Shown in pieces: positions 21,204-29,477 of a stretch of DNA of 44,353 nucleotides. The notes below the pieces were generated by a model, which was not told the DNA's origin, ran no database searches, and saw only the letters and a list, made by a program, of their open reading frames with translations. The position numbers and the translations under genes were made by a program. Each line of letters opens with the position of its first letter. Within the stretch, counting starts at the first letter, position 1. The stretch is from the IMG/VR virus record IMGVR_UViG_3300031673_000124, positions 1 through 44,353 of that record, one strand, 5' to 3'. This DNA comes from a virus.

Positions 21204-21647
21204 ATGAAACAAGCATTTGTGGTTCTAACGGCGCTTGTCGTGCTGGCAGGGTTCTGCATCGTTGGCATGGACCGGGCGCACGCGGCCAGGAAGCGCCATC
21301 CGAACGATGGGATAGCGTTCAAGGCAATCGAGGACCGGGTCAAGGGCATGACGACCGCCCAAATCGAGCAGACAAGTCGGCAACTGCATGGAGCCGAGAT
21401 AAGATGGGACGCATGGATCGCGGACGTCGATGAGACATGGTTTAAGGCGGGCACCTACACTGTGCGGCTGAAGATGGATCCGGAGGACTGGATCTACAAA
21501 GTCCAATTCGACACGAAGGACGCCAAGGCCGCTCTCTCACTGCGCGTCGGACAGGCGGTGCGAGTAACGGGGTACATCGATGGGGTAAACACATTCCTCG
21601 GGATCACTGTGACGCTTTACTCCGCGCAGGCGACGCCGCGGAAGTGA
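21204..21647 (+). CDS. Secreted OB-fold protein
   Basis: 147 residues, ATG 21204 after AAAGGAG (21192-21198). Residues 1-27 form a signal peptide (VVLTALVVLAGFCIV, cleavage near AHA). The mature part has a helix (FKAIEDRVKGMTTAQIEQT) and then a five-strand pattern (IRWDAWIADVDE ... VQFDTKD ... LRVGQAVRVTGYIDG ... TVTLYSA) like the OB-fold tRNA_anti-like/periplasmic proteins. It would lie outside the inner membrane. Role unknown; superinfection exclusion or envelope function are possibilities. Confidence 0.65.
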   Translation: MKQAFVVLTALVVLAGFCIVGMDRAHAARKRHPNDGIAFKAIEDRVKGMTTAQIEQTSRQLHGAEIRWDAWIADVDETWFKAGTYTVRLKMDPEDWIYKVQFDTKDAKAALSLRVGQAVRVTGYIDGVNTFLGITVTLYSAQATPRK

Positions 21648-21694
21648 GGGAGGCAAACAGGGCCGGATAGGCCCAGAAGAAAGGAGAACATAAC

Positions 21695-21952
21695 GTGGAG
21701 ATAAAACTGGGATCGAAGGTCAAGGACAAGATCACGGGCCTCGTGGGGATCGCCATGGCACGCACGACATGGCTGCATGGCTGCGTCCGCATTTCCATCC
21801 AGCCGCAGGAGCTCAAGGATGGCAAACCGATCGAACTATACACGATCGACGAGCCGCAATGCGAAGTGATCGAGGAGGAGAAGGCGAAATCTCCGGAGCC
21901 GAAACACGGGACCCGCCCTGATGTCACGCGCCGCGTGGATGTCAGTCGGTAG
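21695..21952 (+). CDS. Small phage beta-protein, unknown
   Basis: 85 residues, GTG 21695 after AAAGGAG. KLGSKVKDKITGLVGIAMART, then GCVRISIQPQELKDGKP and DEPQCEVI, is a frequent small phage protein family with an SH3-like beta pattern (KOW-like GxKVKDKxTG start). Function not known. The last 20 residues are basic and disordered. Confidence 0.75.
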   Translation: MEIKLGSKVKDKITGLVGIAMARTTWLHGCVRISIQPQELKDGKPIELYTIDEPQCEVIEEEKAKSPEPKHGTRPDVTRRVDVSR

Positions 21953-22006
21953 ATCTTGAATCGCGGAAGCAGAAAACGTAACGCCAGATAGGAAAGCGAG
22001 GCAAGT

Positions 22007-22258
22007 ATGCCAGAAGGGAATCCCGAAAGCGCCAAGTCGAAAATATATGGGGCGCTGCAGTGGAGGAAGGTTCACATCGAGGACCTGAAGCCGGCGCCGT
22101 ATAACCCGCGCTCCATCTCGAAGGCGGCGCGCGCGGCCTCGCTTAAGATGCTGACGGGGAAGATCGACATAAACGAGCATGAGGCCGATGCCATGTGGCT
22201 CGGCCTCGAGGCGGCCAAGGCCATCAGGACCGGGCAAGTACTCGCGGGGGCGAAGTGA
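22007..22258 (+). CDS. Small protein with a ParB-like start and resolvase-like end
   Basis: 83 residues, ATG 22007. Residues 20-38 (KVHIEDLKPAPYNPRSISK) match the beginning of ParB/sulfiredoxin-type nuclease domains in phages. Residues about 48-75 (LTGKIDINEHEADAMWLGLEAAK) look like the C-terminal acidic motif of RuvC-fold resolvases (xEADAxxLxL). No complete domain of either is present, so this may be a deletion fusion. Could be a pseudogene still translated. Confidence 0.5.
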   Translation: MPEGNPESAKSKIYGALQWRKVHIEDLKPAPYNPRSISKAARAASLKMLTGKIDINEHEADAMWLGLEAAKAIRTGQVLAGAK

Positions 22259-22292
22259 TAGCACTCGTCTTCCTCTTCTTCGTCCTCGGCTC

Positions 22293-22322
22293 TGGACACG
22301 GACGGGTAGGTCGCGGTAGAAT
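22293..22322 (+). promoter_or_regulatory. Candidate late promoter before the terminase genes
   Basis: TGGACA (22293-22298), 18-base spacer, TAGAAT (22317-22322), the latter identical to the -10 of the 6221 promoter. The expected start site falls at about 22328-22329, on or next to the ATG of the small terminase, which would make the message leaderless. Confidence 0.6.
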
Positions 22323-22328
22323 CGGGGC

Positions 22329-22931
22329 ATGACCAACGATACCGACAGTTCCGCCGCAAAAACAAAGAGGATAACCGGGGAAGCGGCCGGGTGGCAACCC
22401 CAGTCTCGCTTGATGAAACGAATGAAGGAGGTCGCGCTCCTACGCTGCGAGGCCGTGACCTGGGATAGGATCGCCAAGCAGTACGGTTACAAGAATGAAG
22501 ACTCCGCGCGCCATGCTATCACGCGAAAGTATCCCCAACTGTGGGCTCAAATCTACGAGAAGGCGCGGATCGAAAACCTCGACGTGATCGAGGCCGAGGC
22601 CATTATCACGTCGCGGCAACTCATGCGCGAGGGCCAGACGCGCACGGTCCAGGACGCCGACGGCAACCCTCGGACGATCGTCCCGGACGTCGCCATCAAG
22701 CGCGTGGCGCAGAGCGCGGCGTTCGCCCTGCTCCAGCACGCCTCCCGTTGTCGGGCCACGAAGATCGAGCTATCGGGCGGGGACAAGCCGATCGAGACGC
22801 GCGCGCGCCTCGACATCGACGTCTCCAAGTTGTCGGACGCGGAGCTCTTAGCCCTCGCCGGCGCCGGCCTGGTCGCCGCCCAATCCGCTGGCCGTGACGA
22901 CGGGGGCGAGGGTGGGCCCGCAGCCGACTGA
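22329..22931 (+). CDS. terS: Terminase small subunit-like protein
   Basis: 200 residues, ATG 22329; no ribosome binding site, consistent with leaderless translation from the promoter just upstream. An N-terminal HTH-like part (LLRCEAVTWDRIAKQYGYKNEDSARHAIT, residues about 38-66) is followed by a helical oligomerisation region (IEAEAIITSRQLMREG). The C-terminus is Ala/Gly-rich. Recognises phage DNA for packaging. It overlaps the large subunit gene by 38 bases, the usual arrangement. Confidence 0.75.
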   Translation: MTNDTDSSAAKTKRITGEAAGWQPQSRLMKRMKEVALLRCEAVTWDRIAKQYGYKNEDSARHAITRKYPQLWAQIYEKARIENLDVIEAEAIITSRQLMREGQTRTVQDADGNPRTIVPDVAIKRVAQSAAFALLQHASRCRATKIELSGGDKPIETRARLDIDVSKLSDAELLALAGAGLVAAQSAGRDDGGEGGPAAD

Positions 22932-24357
22932 CCCCGTCCGCGTTGCCGCACTGCGCGAGATCGCCCGGCGGGAACTCTCTCGGCGGCATTTCCATCCCTT
23001 TGTAACGTCGACGCTCCCCGGGCACATCGACAACTGGCATCTCGACGCGCTCGACGCCGCCCTCGAGGAATGGGCCACGACGCCGAACGGCAGGCTGATA
23101 ATCAACATGCCGCCGCGGCATGGTAAATCGGAGAGGGCGTCGATACGGCTGCCGGCGTGGATACTCGGCCGCGAGCCTGATGCGCAGATTCTCGCAACGG
23201 CCCATACCGCGCGCCTGGCCGGCAAGAACTCCCGCCGCGCACAACGCCTCATGGAAACGCCTACTTACTGCCATACGTTCCCCGCGACGCGCTTGGCAAG
23301 CGGCCGAAAGGCCGAGGGGCCAGTTACGCGGACCGCCGCTGAATTCGACGTCGTCGGTCGGAAGGGCAGTTACGTAGCGGCCGGCGTGGGAGGCTCCATC
23401 GTCGGCTACGGGGCGACGCACTGCATCGTCGACGACCCGATCAAATCCCGAGAGCAAGCCGAGTCGCCGACCTTCCGCGACAAGGTCTGGACCTGGTTCA
23501 CGGATGACCTCATGTCCCGCCTCGAGCCTGGCGGCCGCGTGGTAATTATCATGCATCGTTGGCACGAGGACGACCTCTGCGGGCGCCTCGCGGCCCGGCA
23601 GAGGGAAGGCGGCGAGAAGTGGACAACTATTCGGCTGCCCGCCATTGCCGACGAGATCGGCGCACCCGGCAGCTGGACCGGCGACCTGCGGCAGCCAGGC
23701 GAAGCCCTGTGGCCGGCGCGATATCCGGCCGACCGCCTCGAGCAGCGCCGGAAGGCCCTCGGCCAATACGGGTGGCTGTCGCTCTACCAGCAGGAACCTA
23801 TTCCCGCCGGCGGCACGCATATCAAGGATATCTGGTTCGAGATCGTGGAGCGCGCCCCGGAAGGCCTGTCGTGGGTGCGGGCATACGATCTGGCCGTCTC
23901 GACGAAGACGTCGGCCGACTACACGGTGGGCGTCAGCATGGCCAGGTCCAAGGACGGAATATACTACCTCCGGGACCTCGTGCGCCGGCGCGTGGAGTGG
24001 CCCGACGCCTGTAAAATGATCATCCAAGCCGCCGCCCTGGACCCCTACGGGCGCATCGGCGTGGAGGACTACGGGACGCAGGCCGGCTTCGTGCAGGAAT
24101 TACAACGTCTTGTCAGCGGACACATAAAGGGGTATAAAGTACCTGGGGACAAGTTAACGCGAGCGCTGCCCTGGATCGCCAAGACGGAGGCGGGAAAGAT
24201 AAAGATCGTTCGCGGAGATTGGGTACATGACTTCCTCGCGGAATGCGTCAGCTTCACCGGGCACGGAGATATTCATGACGACCAGGTCGATGCCGTAAGC
24301 ATCGCCTATTCAATGCTGCCATCGGGCAGCAACTGGCTCGGAGCGGTTGTCGAGTGA
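22894..24357 (+). CDS. terL: Terminase large subunit
   Basis: 487 residues from GTG 22894; GTG 22912 is also possible. ATPase motor: Walker A-like PPRHGKS (73-79), Walker B IVDDP (178-182) and coupling region HRWHEDDL. Nuclease (RNase H fold): D332 in AYDLAVS, E391/D392 in VEDYGTQ and D463/D466 in DDQVDAVS. Cuts and pumps DNA into the prohead, docking on the portal. The terminally redundant assembly would fit headful packaging, but cos packaging cannot be excluded. Confidence 0.95.
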   Translation: MTTGARVGPQPTDPVRVAALREIARRELSRRHFHPFVTSTLPGHIDNWHLDALDAALEEWATTPNGRLIINMPPRHGKSERASIRLPAWILGREPDAQILATAHTARLAGKNSRRAQRLMETPTYCHTFPATRLASGRKAEGPVTRTAAEFDVVGRKGSYVAAGVGGSIVGYGATHCIVDDPIKSREQAESPTFRDKVWTWFTDDLMSRLEPGGRVVIIMHRWHEDDLCGRLAARQREGGEKWTTIRLPAIADEIGAPGSWTGDLRQPGEALWPARYPADRLEQRRKALGQYGWLSLYQQEPIPAGGTHIKDIWFEIVERAPEGLSWVRAYDLAVSTKTSADYTVGVSMARSKDGIYYLRDLVRRRVEWPDACKMIIQAAALDPYGRIGVEDYGTQAGFVQELQRLVSGHIKGYKVPGDKLTRALPWIAKTEAGKIKIVRGDWVHDFLAECVSFTGHGDIHDDQVDAVSIAYSMLPSGSNWLGAVVE

Positions 24358-26513
24358 CAATAAAGGCCGGGAAGATTGGTCGCACCGCAGGCACATCTCG
24401 CAAACTTGCCTCGCCCCAGGAGCCGAAGAGAAAGACGCTTGTGCGACAGGGGTGTGGGGACGCCGCCATCCAGAGCTTCCTCACGCTAATCCGCGCCGTC
24501 ACCGGCGGGGGCAACATCGCCACCAGCGACGCCCCCGATACGATAGGGCACTTCCGCGGATACGTCTATGCCGTCGCTCACGCCATAGCGTCCGGCATTG
24601 CCCGGACTGAGTTCTTGGTTGAGCAGCGCCGCATCGAGAAAGGCCTCGAGGCATGGGTGCCCGTCCCGTCGCCGGAAATCATGAATCTCCTGGATCGCCC
24701 CAACCCGGACGAGACGGGAATCGAGCTTCTGTACGCCTCATCCCTCGAAATGAGCCTCTTCCCCGTGGTCTACTGGTTCTTCGCCCGGAGCGGCAAGGAT
24801 AACCACGGAGGCGAAATCCGGGAGATTCACCGGCTGGCGCCCCAGGGCATGGAGCCCGTTATCAAGGACGGCCGCACGACAGGATACCGGCGGGCAATCA
24901 GCAAGGCCGCCCCGATGATCTATGGGCTCGACGAAATTATGCCGCTGCGCGTGCCGGCGCCGCGGGGGACGGGCCTGGGGGCGCCACCAATGAGCGCAGC
25001 CGGCCCCGCGATCAGGCTCTTGGAAATGATCCTGCGCCGGCAGTTAGCCGACTTTGAATCCCCCGGCATGGACGGGATCATCGCTTACGCGGACGAGGAC
25101 GATCCAGTCAAGCGGGACGCGCTTCTGGCGGTCATCAAGAAACTCTATCGAGGGCCCGAAGGAGCGATGGCGCCCGCGGTATTCCAGAAGGATCGCGTCC
25201 TCATCGACAGGCCCCCGCACTCGCCCGTCGACATGGGCTACGGCCCGGCTATCGATGCGCACCGCGACGGGATACAGTCGAGTTTCCGGACGCCGTCGAT
25301 GCTGATCGGTCTCTCGAAGGACGTCACCCGGGCGAACGCGGAAGGTTCGGAATACGTCTGGGCAAAGTGGCTCCTGGAGCCGCTGCTTGAAATCATCTGT
25401 GCCCGGATCACGCAGCATATCATCATCCCCCAGTTCGGTCTCGACTTGCGACTCAGTTTCAAGAGCCCCGTGCCGGCGGACCGGATAACACAGGCAACTG
25501 TGTTGTCCCAACTGGTGGCGGCCAACATCATGACCCCCAATGATGCCCGCGCGGAACTGGGCTTGGCGCCGCAGCCCTGGGGCGCGGGCATCTACGTGAT
25601 GCCGCTGAACATATTCATTCCCGATGGAGAGGCGATGGACTCGACTGGCGAGTCGGATGGAGAGAATGACCAGGGCCAGCAGAAGGCGCTTTCCGCAGGG
25701 ACCCCGACGAGGCTGACGCCAGGCGGGTACGACAAGAAGGCGCGGCGAGTTGCTCTCGTGCATGTGCATTCCGCGCGAGCGGGGTACAGGCCCAAGGTGC
25801 GGAAGTGGTTCAAGAGATACTTCATCCGCGTGGGCGAGAGCGTGGCGGCGGCCGTCGTGGGGAAGGCCGAGCAGTCCGCGCGGTTCGACATGACCCAGGA
25901 GGAGGCGCAGGAAATCTTGCGGCGCGTCGGCATGGAACTCGAGGCCGGGGCCGCGGCGGTCAAACTCGCCAAGGACGTGAAGTCGCTCATGGGCCAGGGG
26001 ATCATACTCGGCGGCGACGTCGAGAAGGCCCTGGGCGGCTGGGATGTAGTCTGGGGCGCGCAACTACCAGAAGTGGCCAAGTACCTTTCGCTGCTCGATG
26101 AGCGGCACTGGAAGACGGTGACTCAGGCCACCCAAGAGCAGCTCGGCCAAGTCGTTGTCGACGGCCTGGCGAGCGGCAAAACGATCGGCGAGATCGCCGC
26201 GCAGGTGCAGGAGACGGCCGGAGGCATGGCCGATACCCGTTCCGCCCTGATCGCCGATACCGAGTCGACGAAGGCAACATCGATGGGGCAGCAGGCTTTC
26301 CGGGACGCCTACCAGATCGCGTATAAGCAATGGGCATGCTCGTTCGTGAATTCGCGCGACAGCCATATGGCCGCGGACGGCCAGGTGGTTCCGAATGCGG
26401 GCAACTTCCAGGTCGGTAGCGATAACATGCAGTACCCAGGGGAAGGCGATCTCGCGGAGGAGAACTGCAATTGTCATTGCGTCGCAATCGCCATTGGCGA
26501 TCCAGGCGCATAG
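24354..26513 (+). CDS. Portal protein fused to a MuF/SPP1 gp7-like minor head domain
   Basis: 719 residues, GTG 24354 overlapping the terminase stop. Residues about 40-420 are a HK97-type portal (RGYVYAVAHAIASGIARTEF; FRTPSMLIGLS; PNDARAELGL near the end). Residues about 563-719 carry the MuF minor head domain (IADTESTKATSMGQQAF; NSRDSHMAADGQVV; CNCHC end). Portal and MuF are normally two genes; here no stop or start separates them, and a basic helical linker joins them. The ring of twelve would carry twelve MuF domains into the capsid, possibly as injected or scaffolding parts. Confidence 0.9.
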   Translation: MTIKAGKIGRTAGTSRKLASPQEPKRKTLVRQGCGDAAIQSFLTLIRAVTGGGNIATSDAPDTIGHFRGYVYAVAHAIASGIARTEFLVEQRRIEKGLEAWVPVPSPEIMNLLDRPNPDETGIELLYASSLEMSLFPVVYWFFARSGKDNHGGEIREIHRLAPQGMEPVIKDGRTTGYRRAISKAAPMIYGLDEIMPLRVPAPRGTGLGAPPMSAAGPAIRLLEMILRRQLADFESPGMDGIIAYADEDDPVKRDALLAVIKKLYRGPEGAMAPAVFQKDRVLIDRPPHSPVDMGYGPAIDAHRDGIQSSFRTPSMLIGLSKDVTRANAEGSEYVWAKWLLEPLLEIICARITQHIIIPQFGLDLRLSFKSPVPADRITQATVLSQLVAANIMTPNDARAELGLAPQPWGAGIYVMPLNIFIPDGEAMDSTGESDGENDQGQQKALSAGTPTRLTPGGYDKKARRVALVHVHSARAGYRPKVRKWFKRYFIRVGESVAAAVVGKAEQSARFDMTQEEAQEILRRVGMELEAGAAAVKLAKDVKSLMGQGIILGGDVEKALGGWDVVWGAQLPEVAKYLSLLDERHWKTVTQATQEQLGQVVVDGLASGKTIGEIAAQVQETAGGMADTRSALIADTESTKATSMGQQAFRDAYQIAYKQWACSFVNSRDSHMAADGQVVPNAGNFQVGSDNMQYPGEGDLAEENCNCHCVAIAIGDPGA

Positions 26514-26531
26514 GAATAGGAGGCTACAGCA

Positions 26532-28043
26532 ATGCCAAAGCCCTTCACGCCGCCCCTGATGCAGGATAACCGCGTCAAGCTCGCCGCCACGCTCTCCGAG
26601 CCGCGCAAGATCATGCGCAACGGCGAGGAATATCTGGAGTTCCCTTTCGTCGCGGTGACGAAGAACGAAGAGATCAACGACGCGGGGATGTTCTTCGAGC
26701 CCGCGGGCCTCGACGTCTCGAGGTTCCTCAAGAATCCGACGCTGGTCTGGTCGCACAACCTCGACGAGATACCCATAGGCCGGGTGACCCGGCTGGTGAT
26801 CAACGATGCCGTGATTGAGGGCACCGCCGAGATGCCGCAATTCAAGACGCCCTATTTCCAGGACCTCCGCGATCAGGTGGAGCGCGGCCAGCTTAAGGCA
26901 ATCTCCATCTGTTTCTACATCATCGAGTACGACAAAGTCTATTCGCCTCCCGACGGCGAGGGGCGGCAGATAGTCATCGGCTGGCGGGTGACGAAATCGC
27001 GCCTGCTGGAGATATCGCTCTGCACGCAGGGGGCAGACGAGAACGCGCTTGCCTCCCTGCCGGTGCCAAAGAAGGACCAGTCCGCCGGCGCCGGCGAGGA
27101 ATTCGCGCACGCCGGGACATGGGATATCCGGCAGGACGCGACGGGAGTTCTTTGCACGCTATCGCTCGGGGGCGCTGGGGGTGCGCCGCCGGCGGCCGTG
27201 GATGGCCCAGGGGCCGTCCTGGACGCTTTGGCCGTACCTGACGCCGCCTCTGCGGTCCCGGACGCCACTGGCGGCGACGGCGGCGGCGCGGTGGCCAGCG
27301 AGGAACCTGAGGAGGGTGAGTCTCAGGCGGCCGCCGGATGGGTGGCGATTCCGTACTCGCGGCATGGCGACATGCCCATGATGGCCGAGAATGCAGACTG
27401 GTCGGGGCCGGAGATGGTAGCGGCCGCCTCAGTCGACCAGCTCAAGACGATGTGCCTCTTCGAGGATAAGGGCGAGCTCGATAAGAAGGGCGGCTACAAA
27501 ATGCCGCACCACAACACCGCCGGCAAGGTCAACTGGAAGGGCGTGGCGTCCGCAATGGGCGTCCTCATGGGAGCCCGCGGCGGCGTCAAGGACGTGCCCG
27601 ACGCCGAGATGAAAAAGGGATACGGCCACTTGGCCAAGCACTACAAGCAGTTCGACAAAAAGCCGCCGGAGTTCCAGCAGAGTCTTCCGGCGGAGGAACT
27701 GGCAGCGCTCCAGGAACAGGGTCTTATCCTGATACCCGGGGCGCAGCAGGCGGACGGCAAGGGTTTGCCGCCAAGCATCGAGGCGCTGGCCGCCCAAGTC
27801 ATCGAATTGAAGGAAATGATCTCCGCGGCGTTTGCCGCGATAAAGGTCCTCGAGGACGGCCGCAAGGCCGGAGACGGCGACCAGGCCGCCCCCGCAACTC
27901 CGGGCGCGGCATTGGCCACGTCAGCCGACACCGCCGCCAAGAGCCCCGAGGAGATAATCGCCGCATTCTTCGCGGAACATCCCGCCGACGTCAAGGCGCT
28001 CGTCGAAGAGCGGGTCGATGCGCTCATTAAATCGATCGGATAG
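26532..28043 (+). CDS. HK97-family prohead protease with long C-terminal extension
   Basis: 503 residues, ATG 26532 after AGGAGG. The S78 protease domain spans residues 20-180: H75 in WSHNL and S125 in KAISICF are the catalytic pair. Residues about 270-385 form a separate domain (WVAIPYSRHGDMPM; YKMPHHNTAGKVNWKG; MKKGYGHLAKHYKQFDK) seen attached to proteases in some phages. The end (380-503) is Ala/Glu-rich and helical, like a scaffold. A protease-scaffold fusion explains the lack of a separate scaffolding gene before the capsid gene. Confidence 0.9.
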   Translation: MPKPFTPPLMQDNRVKLAATLSEPRKIMRNGEEYLEFPFVAVTKNEEINDAGMFFEPAGLDVSRFLKNPTLVWSHNLDEIPIGRVTRLVINDAVIEGTAEMPQFKTPYFQDLRDQVERGQLKAISICFYIIEYDKVYSPPDGEGRQIVIGWRVTKSRLLEISLCTQGADENALASLPVPKKDQSAGAGEEFAHAGTWDIRQDATGVLCTLSLGGAGGAPPAAVDGPGAVLDALAVPDAASAVPDATGGDGGGAVASEEPEEGESQAAAGWVAIPYSRHGDMPMMAENADWSGPEMVAAASVDQLKTMCLFEDKGELDKKGGYKMPHHNTAGKVNWKGVASAMGVLMGARGGVKDVPDAEMKKGYGHLAKHYKQFDKKPPEFQQSLPAEELAALQEQGLILIPGAQQADGKGLPPSIEALAAQVIELKEMISAAFAAIKVLEDGRKAGDGDQAAPATPGAALATSADTAAKSPEEIIAAFFAEHPADVKALVEERVDALIKSIG

Positions 28044-28054
28044 GAGGATACACC

Positions 28055-29197
28055 GTGGCAGCCGAAACAGACAAGAGGTTGGACAAGGTCGACGTGCTCG
28101 TAGCGAAGCTCAAGGGCGTCGACCCCGCACTGGTCAAAGAGGCGCTCGAAAAGGCCATCGGCGAGCAGGCGGCGAAGATGGTCATCGAGCAGATGACGCT
28201 TGACGAGAATCGGCGGAAGGTCGTCGGCGAGGAACTCGTAAGCCAGGCCCTTGAGAAGAGGGGCATCCAGAAGCTCACGCTCGCAGAGAGGGTCGAGTAC
28301 TTCCGGTTCAAACTCCTGGGCGAGGCGCCCACGAGCCCCATCGTCAAACAGGCGCTGACGGACACGGTCGGGTCCAGCGGCGGCAGCCTCATCCCCGCCG
28401 ACCAGCGCCTCGAAATCTACGCGGCCGCCGCCGAGCGGTCGAAGATCTGGAGCCTGTGCGACGTCAATGCGACGTCGGGCAGGACGGTCGAGGCCCCGTT
28501 CGTCGTCGTCGGAGACGTCAACGTGGGGACGGACGCGAAGTCGAGTTCCGCGACGCGTTCGGACAAGCTCGGCGAGACGGCCGTGACAACGAGCACAAAG
28601 ACGTTCGTGCTCCAGGACACGGATGCGTACGTGCCGTTCAAGCGGTCGTTCGTGGCGAACGACCCCATCGCGGCATACACGAAGCTGATCGCCATGATCA
28701 AGCAGCAGTTCGTGATCAAGAGGGATTACATGATCCTCCGGGGCGCGGGGCATACGTCCTCGCAGGTACCGGGCATCATTGGCACGGTCGGCGTACCCTC
28801 GACGGGCCTGTCGGCCAACGTGGTACTGAAGGACGTGCTCGCGCTCTCCTTCGGGATCCCCACGGCATACAGGGACATGGGGTCGCTGCACGCCATCACG
28901 AATGGCAAGGTCCTCAAGGCCATCGTGTACGACCTGGCGAAGAACTTCGTCAACGCCCAGGCGCTCAACGCGGTGCTGCCGATCTTCGTCGAGTGCGGGA
29001 GCATGACGAACGACACGCTGCTCGTCGGGCAGTTCAAGGAGTACGCGATCTACTACCGCGAGGACATGGACATGATGGTCACGCAGGATGCGTCCTCGCG
29101 CGCCATCGACGTCTCGGTCCAGGACTCCTACGACGGGCAGGTAATCAACCCGTTGGCGTTCAACATCTACACCTCGGTCGCATACGCCATCGCCTAA
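28055..29197 (+). CDS. Major capsid protein (HK97 fold)
   Basis: 380 residues, GTG 28055 after AGGAGG. An N-terminal delta-domain (1-100, charged and helical) is followed by the mature shell protein (SSGGSLIPADQRLEIYAAAA onward, with VPFKRSFVANDP, RDYMILRG and QFKEYAIYYRED typical of the fold). The protease probably cuts near residue 100. Followed by a strong hairpin. It is the most likely abundant target for the glycan genes that come next. Confidence 0.92.
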   Translation: MAAETDKRLDKVDVLVAKLKGVDPALVKEALEKAIGEQAAKMVIEQMTLDENRRKVVGEELVSQALEKRGIQKLTLAERVEYFRFKLLGEAPTSPIVKQALTDTVGSSGGSLIPADQRLEIYAAAAERSKIWSLCDVNATSGRTVEAPFVVVGDVNVGTDAKSSSATRSDKLGETAVTTSTKTFVLQDTDAYVPFKRSFVANDPIAAYTKLIAMIKQQFVIKRDYMILRGAGHTSSQVPGIIGTVGVPSTGLSANVVLKDVLALSFGIPTAYRDMGSLHAITNGKVLKAIVYDLAKNFVNAQALNAVLPIFVECGSMTNDTLLVGQFKEYAIYYREDMDMMVTQDASSRAIDVSVQDSYDGQVINPLAFNIYTSVAYAIA

Positions 29198-29225
29198 GAC
29201 GCCAACGCAACAAAGCGGAGAATGG

Positions 29226-29258
29226 GCCCCCGCGGGCCGTATTACCCGCGGGGGCTTT
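29226..29258 (+). terminator. Strong hairpin after the capsid gene, probably partial terminator
   Basis: GCCCCCGCGGG (29226-29236) pairs perfectly with CCCGCGGGGGC (29245-29255) around an 8-base loop, followed by only TTT. Such stems after capsid genes often limit readthrough into the next genes or protect the upstream mRNA. Confidence 0.75.
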
Positions 29259-29285
29259 GATACAGGAATCGCGGAGGGCGAGGCC

Positions 29286-29477
29286 ATGTGGATCAGAATA
29301 CTCAGGCAGGAAAAATACCAAGGGCAGCGGTACGCGGAAGGGATGGAAGTCGATATCCCGGACGCGGCAGCAGAGACGCTGATAAGCGTTGGCAGCGCGG
29401 AAAGGATACCTCCGCGGCGAGTCTCCACCAACAATCTACCTGGCGGGCTCAATAAATGGCTTCTCGTGAAAATGTAG
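29286..29477 (+). CDS. Small protein between capsid and glycosyltransferase genes
   Basis: 63 residues, ATG 29286. RILRQEKYQGQRYAEGMEVD and DAAAETLISVGSAERI form the short beta-beta-alpha pattern of small head-associated phage proteins (it reads like a DUF7302-type fragment). It overlaps the next gene by 22 bases. Function unknown. Confidence 0.6.
   Translation: MWIRILRQEKYQGQRYAEGMEVDIPDAAAETLISVGSAERIPPRRVSTNNLPGGLNKWLLVKM

Noticed and set aside
21956-21984. Promoter TTGAAT-N17-TAACGC before the gene at 22007
   Set aside because: The -10 match is poor. It resembles the XRE promoter around CGTAACG, but not enough for a call.
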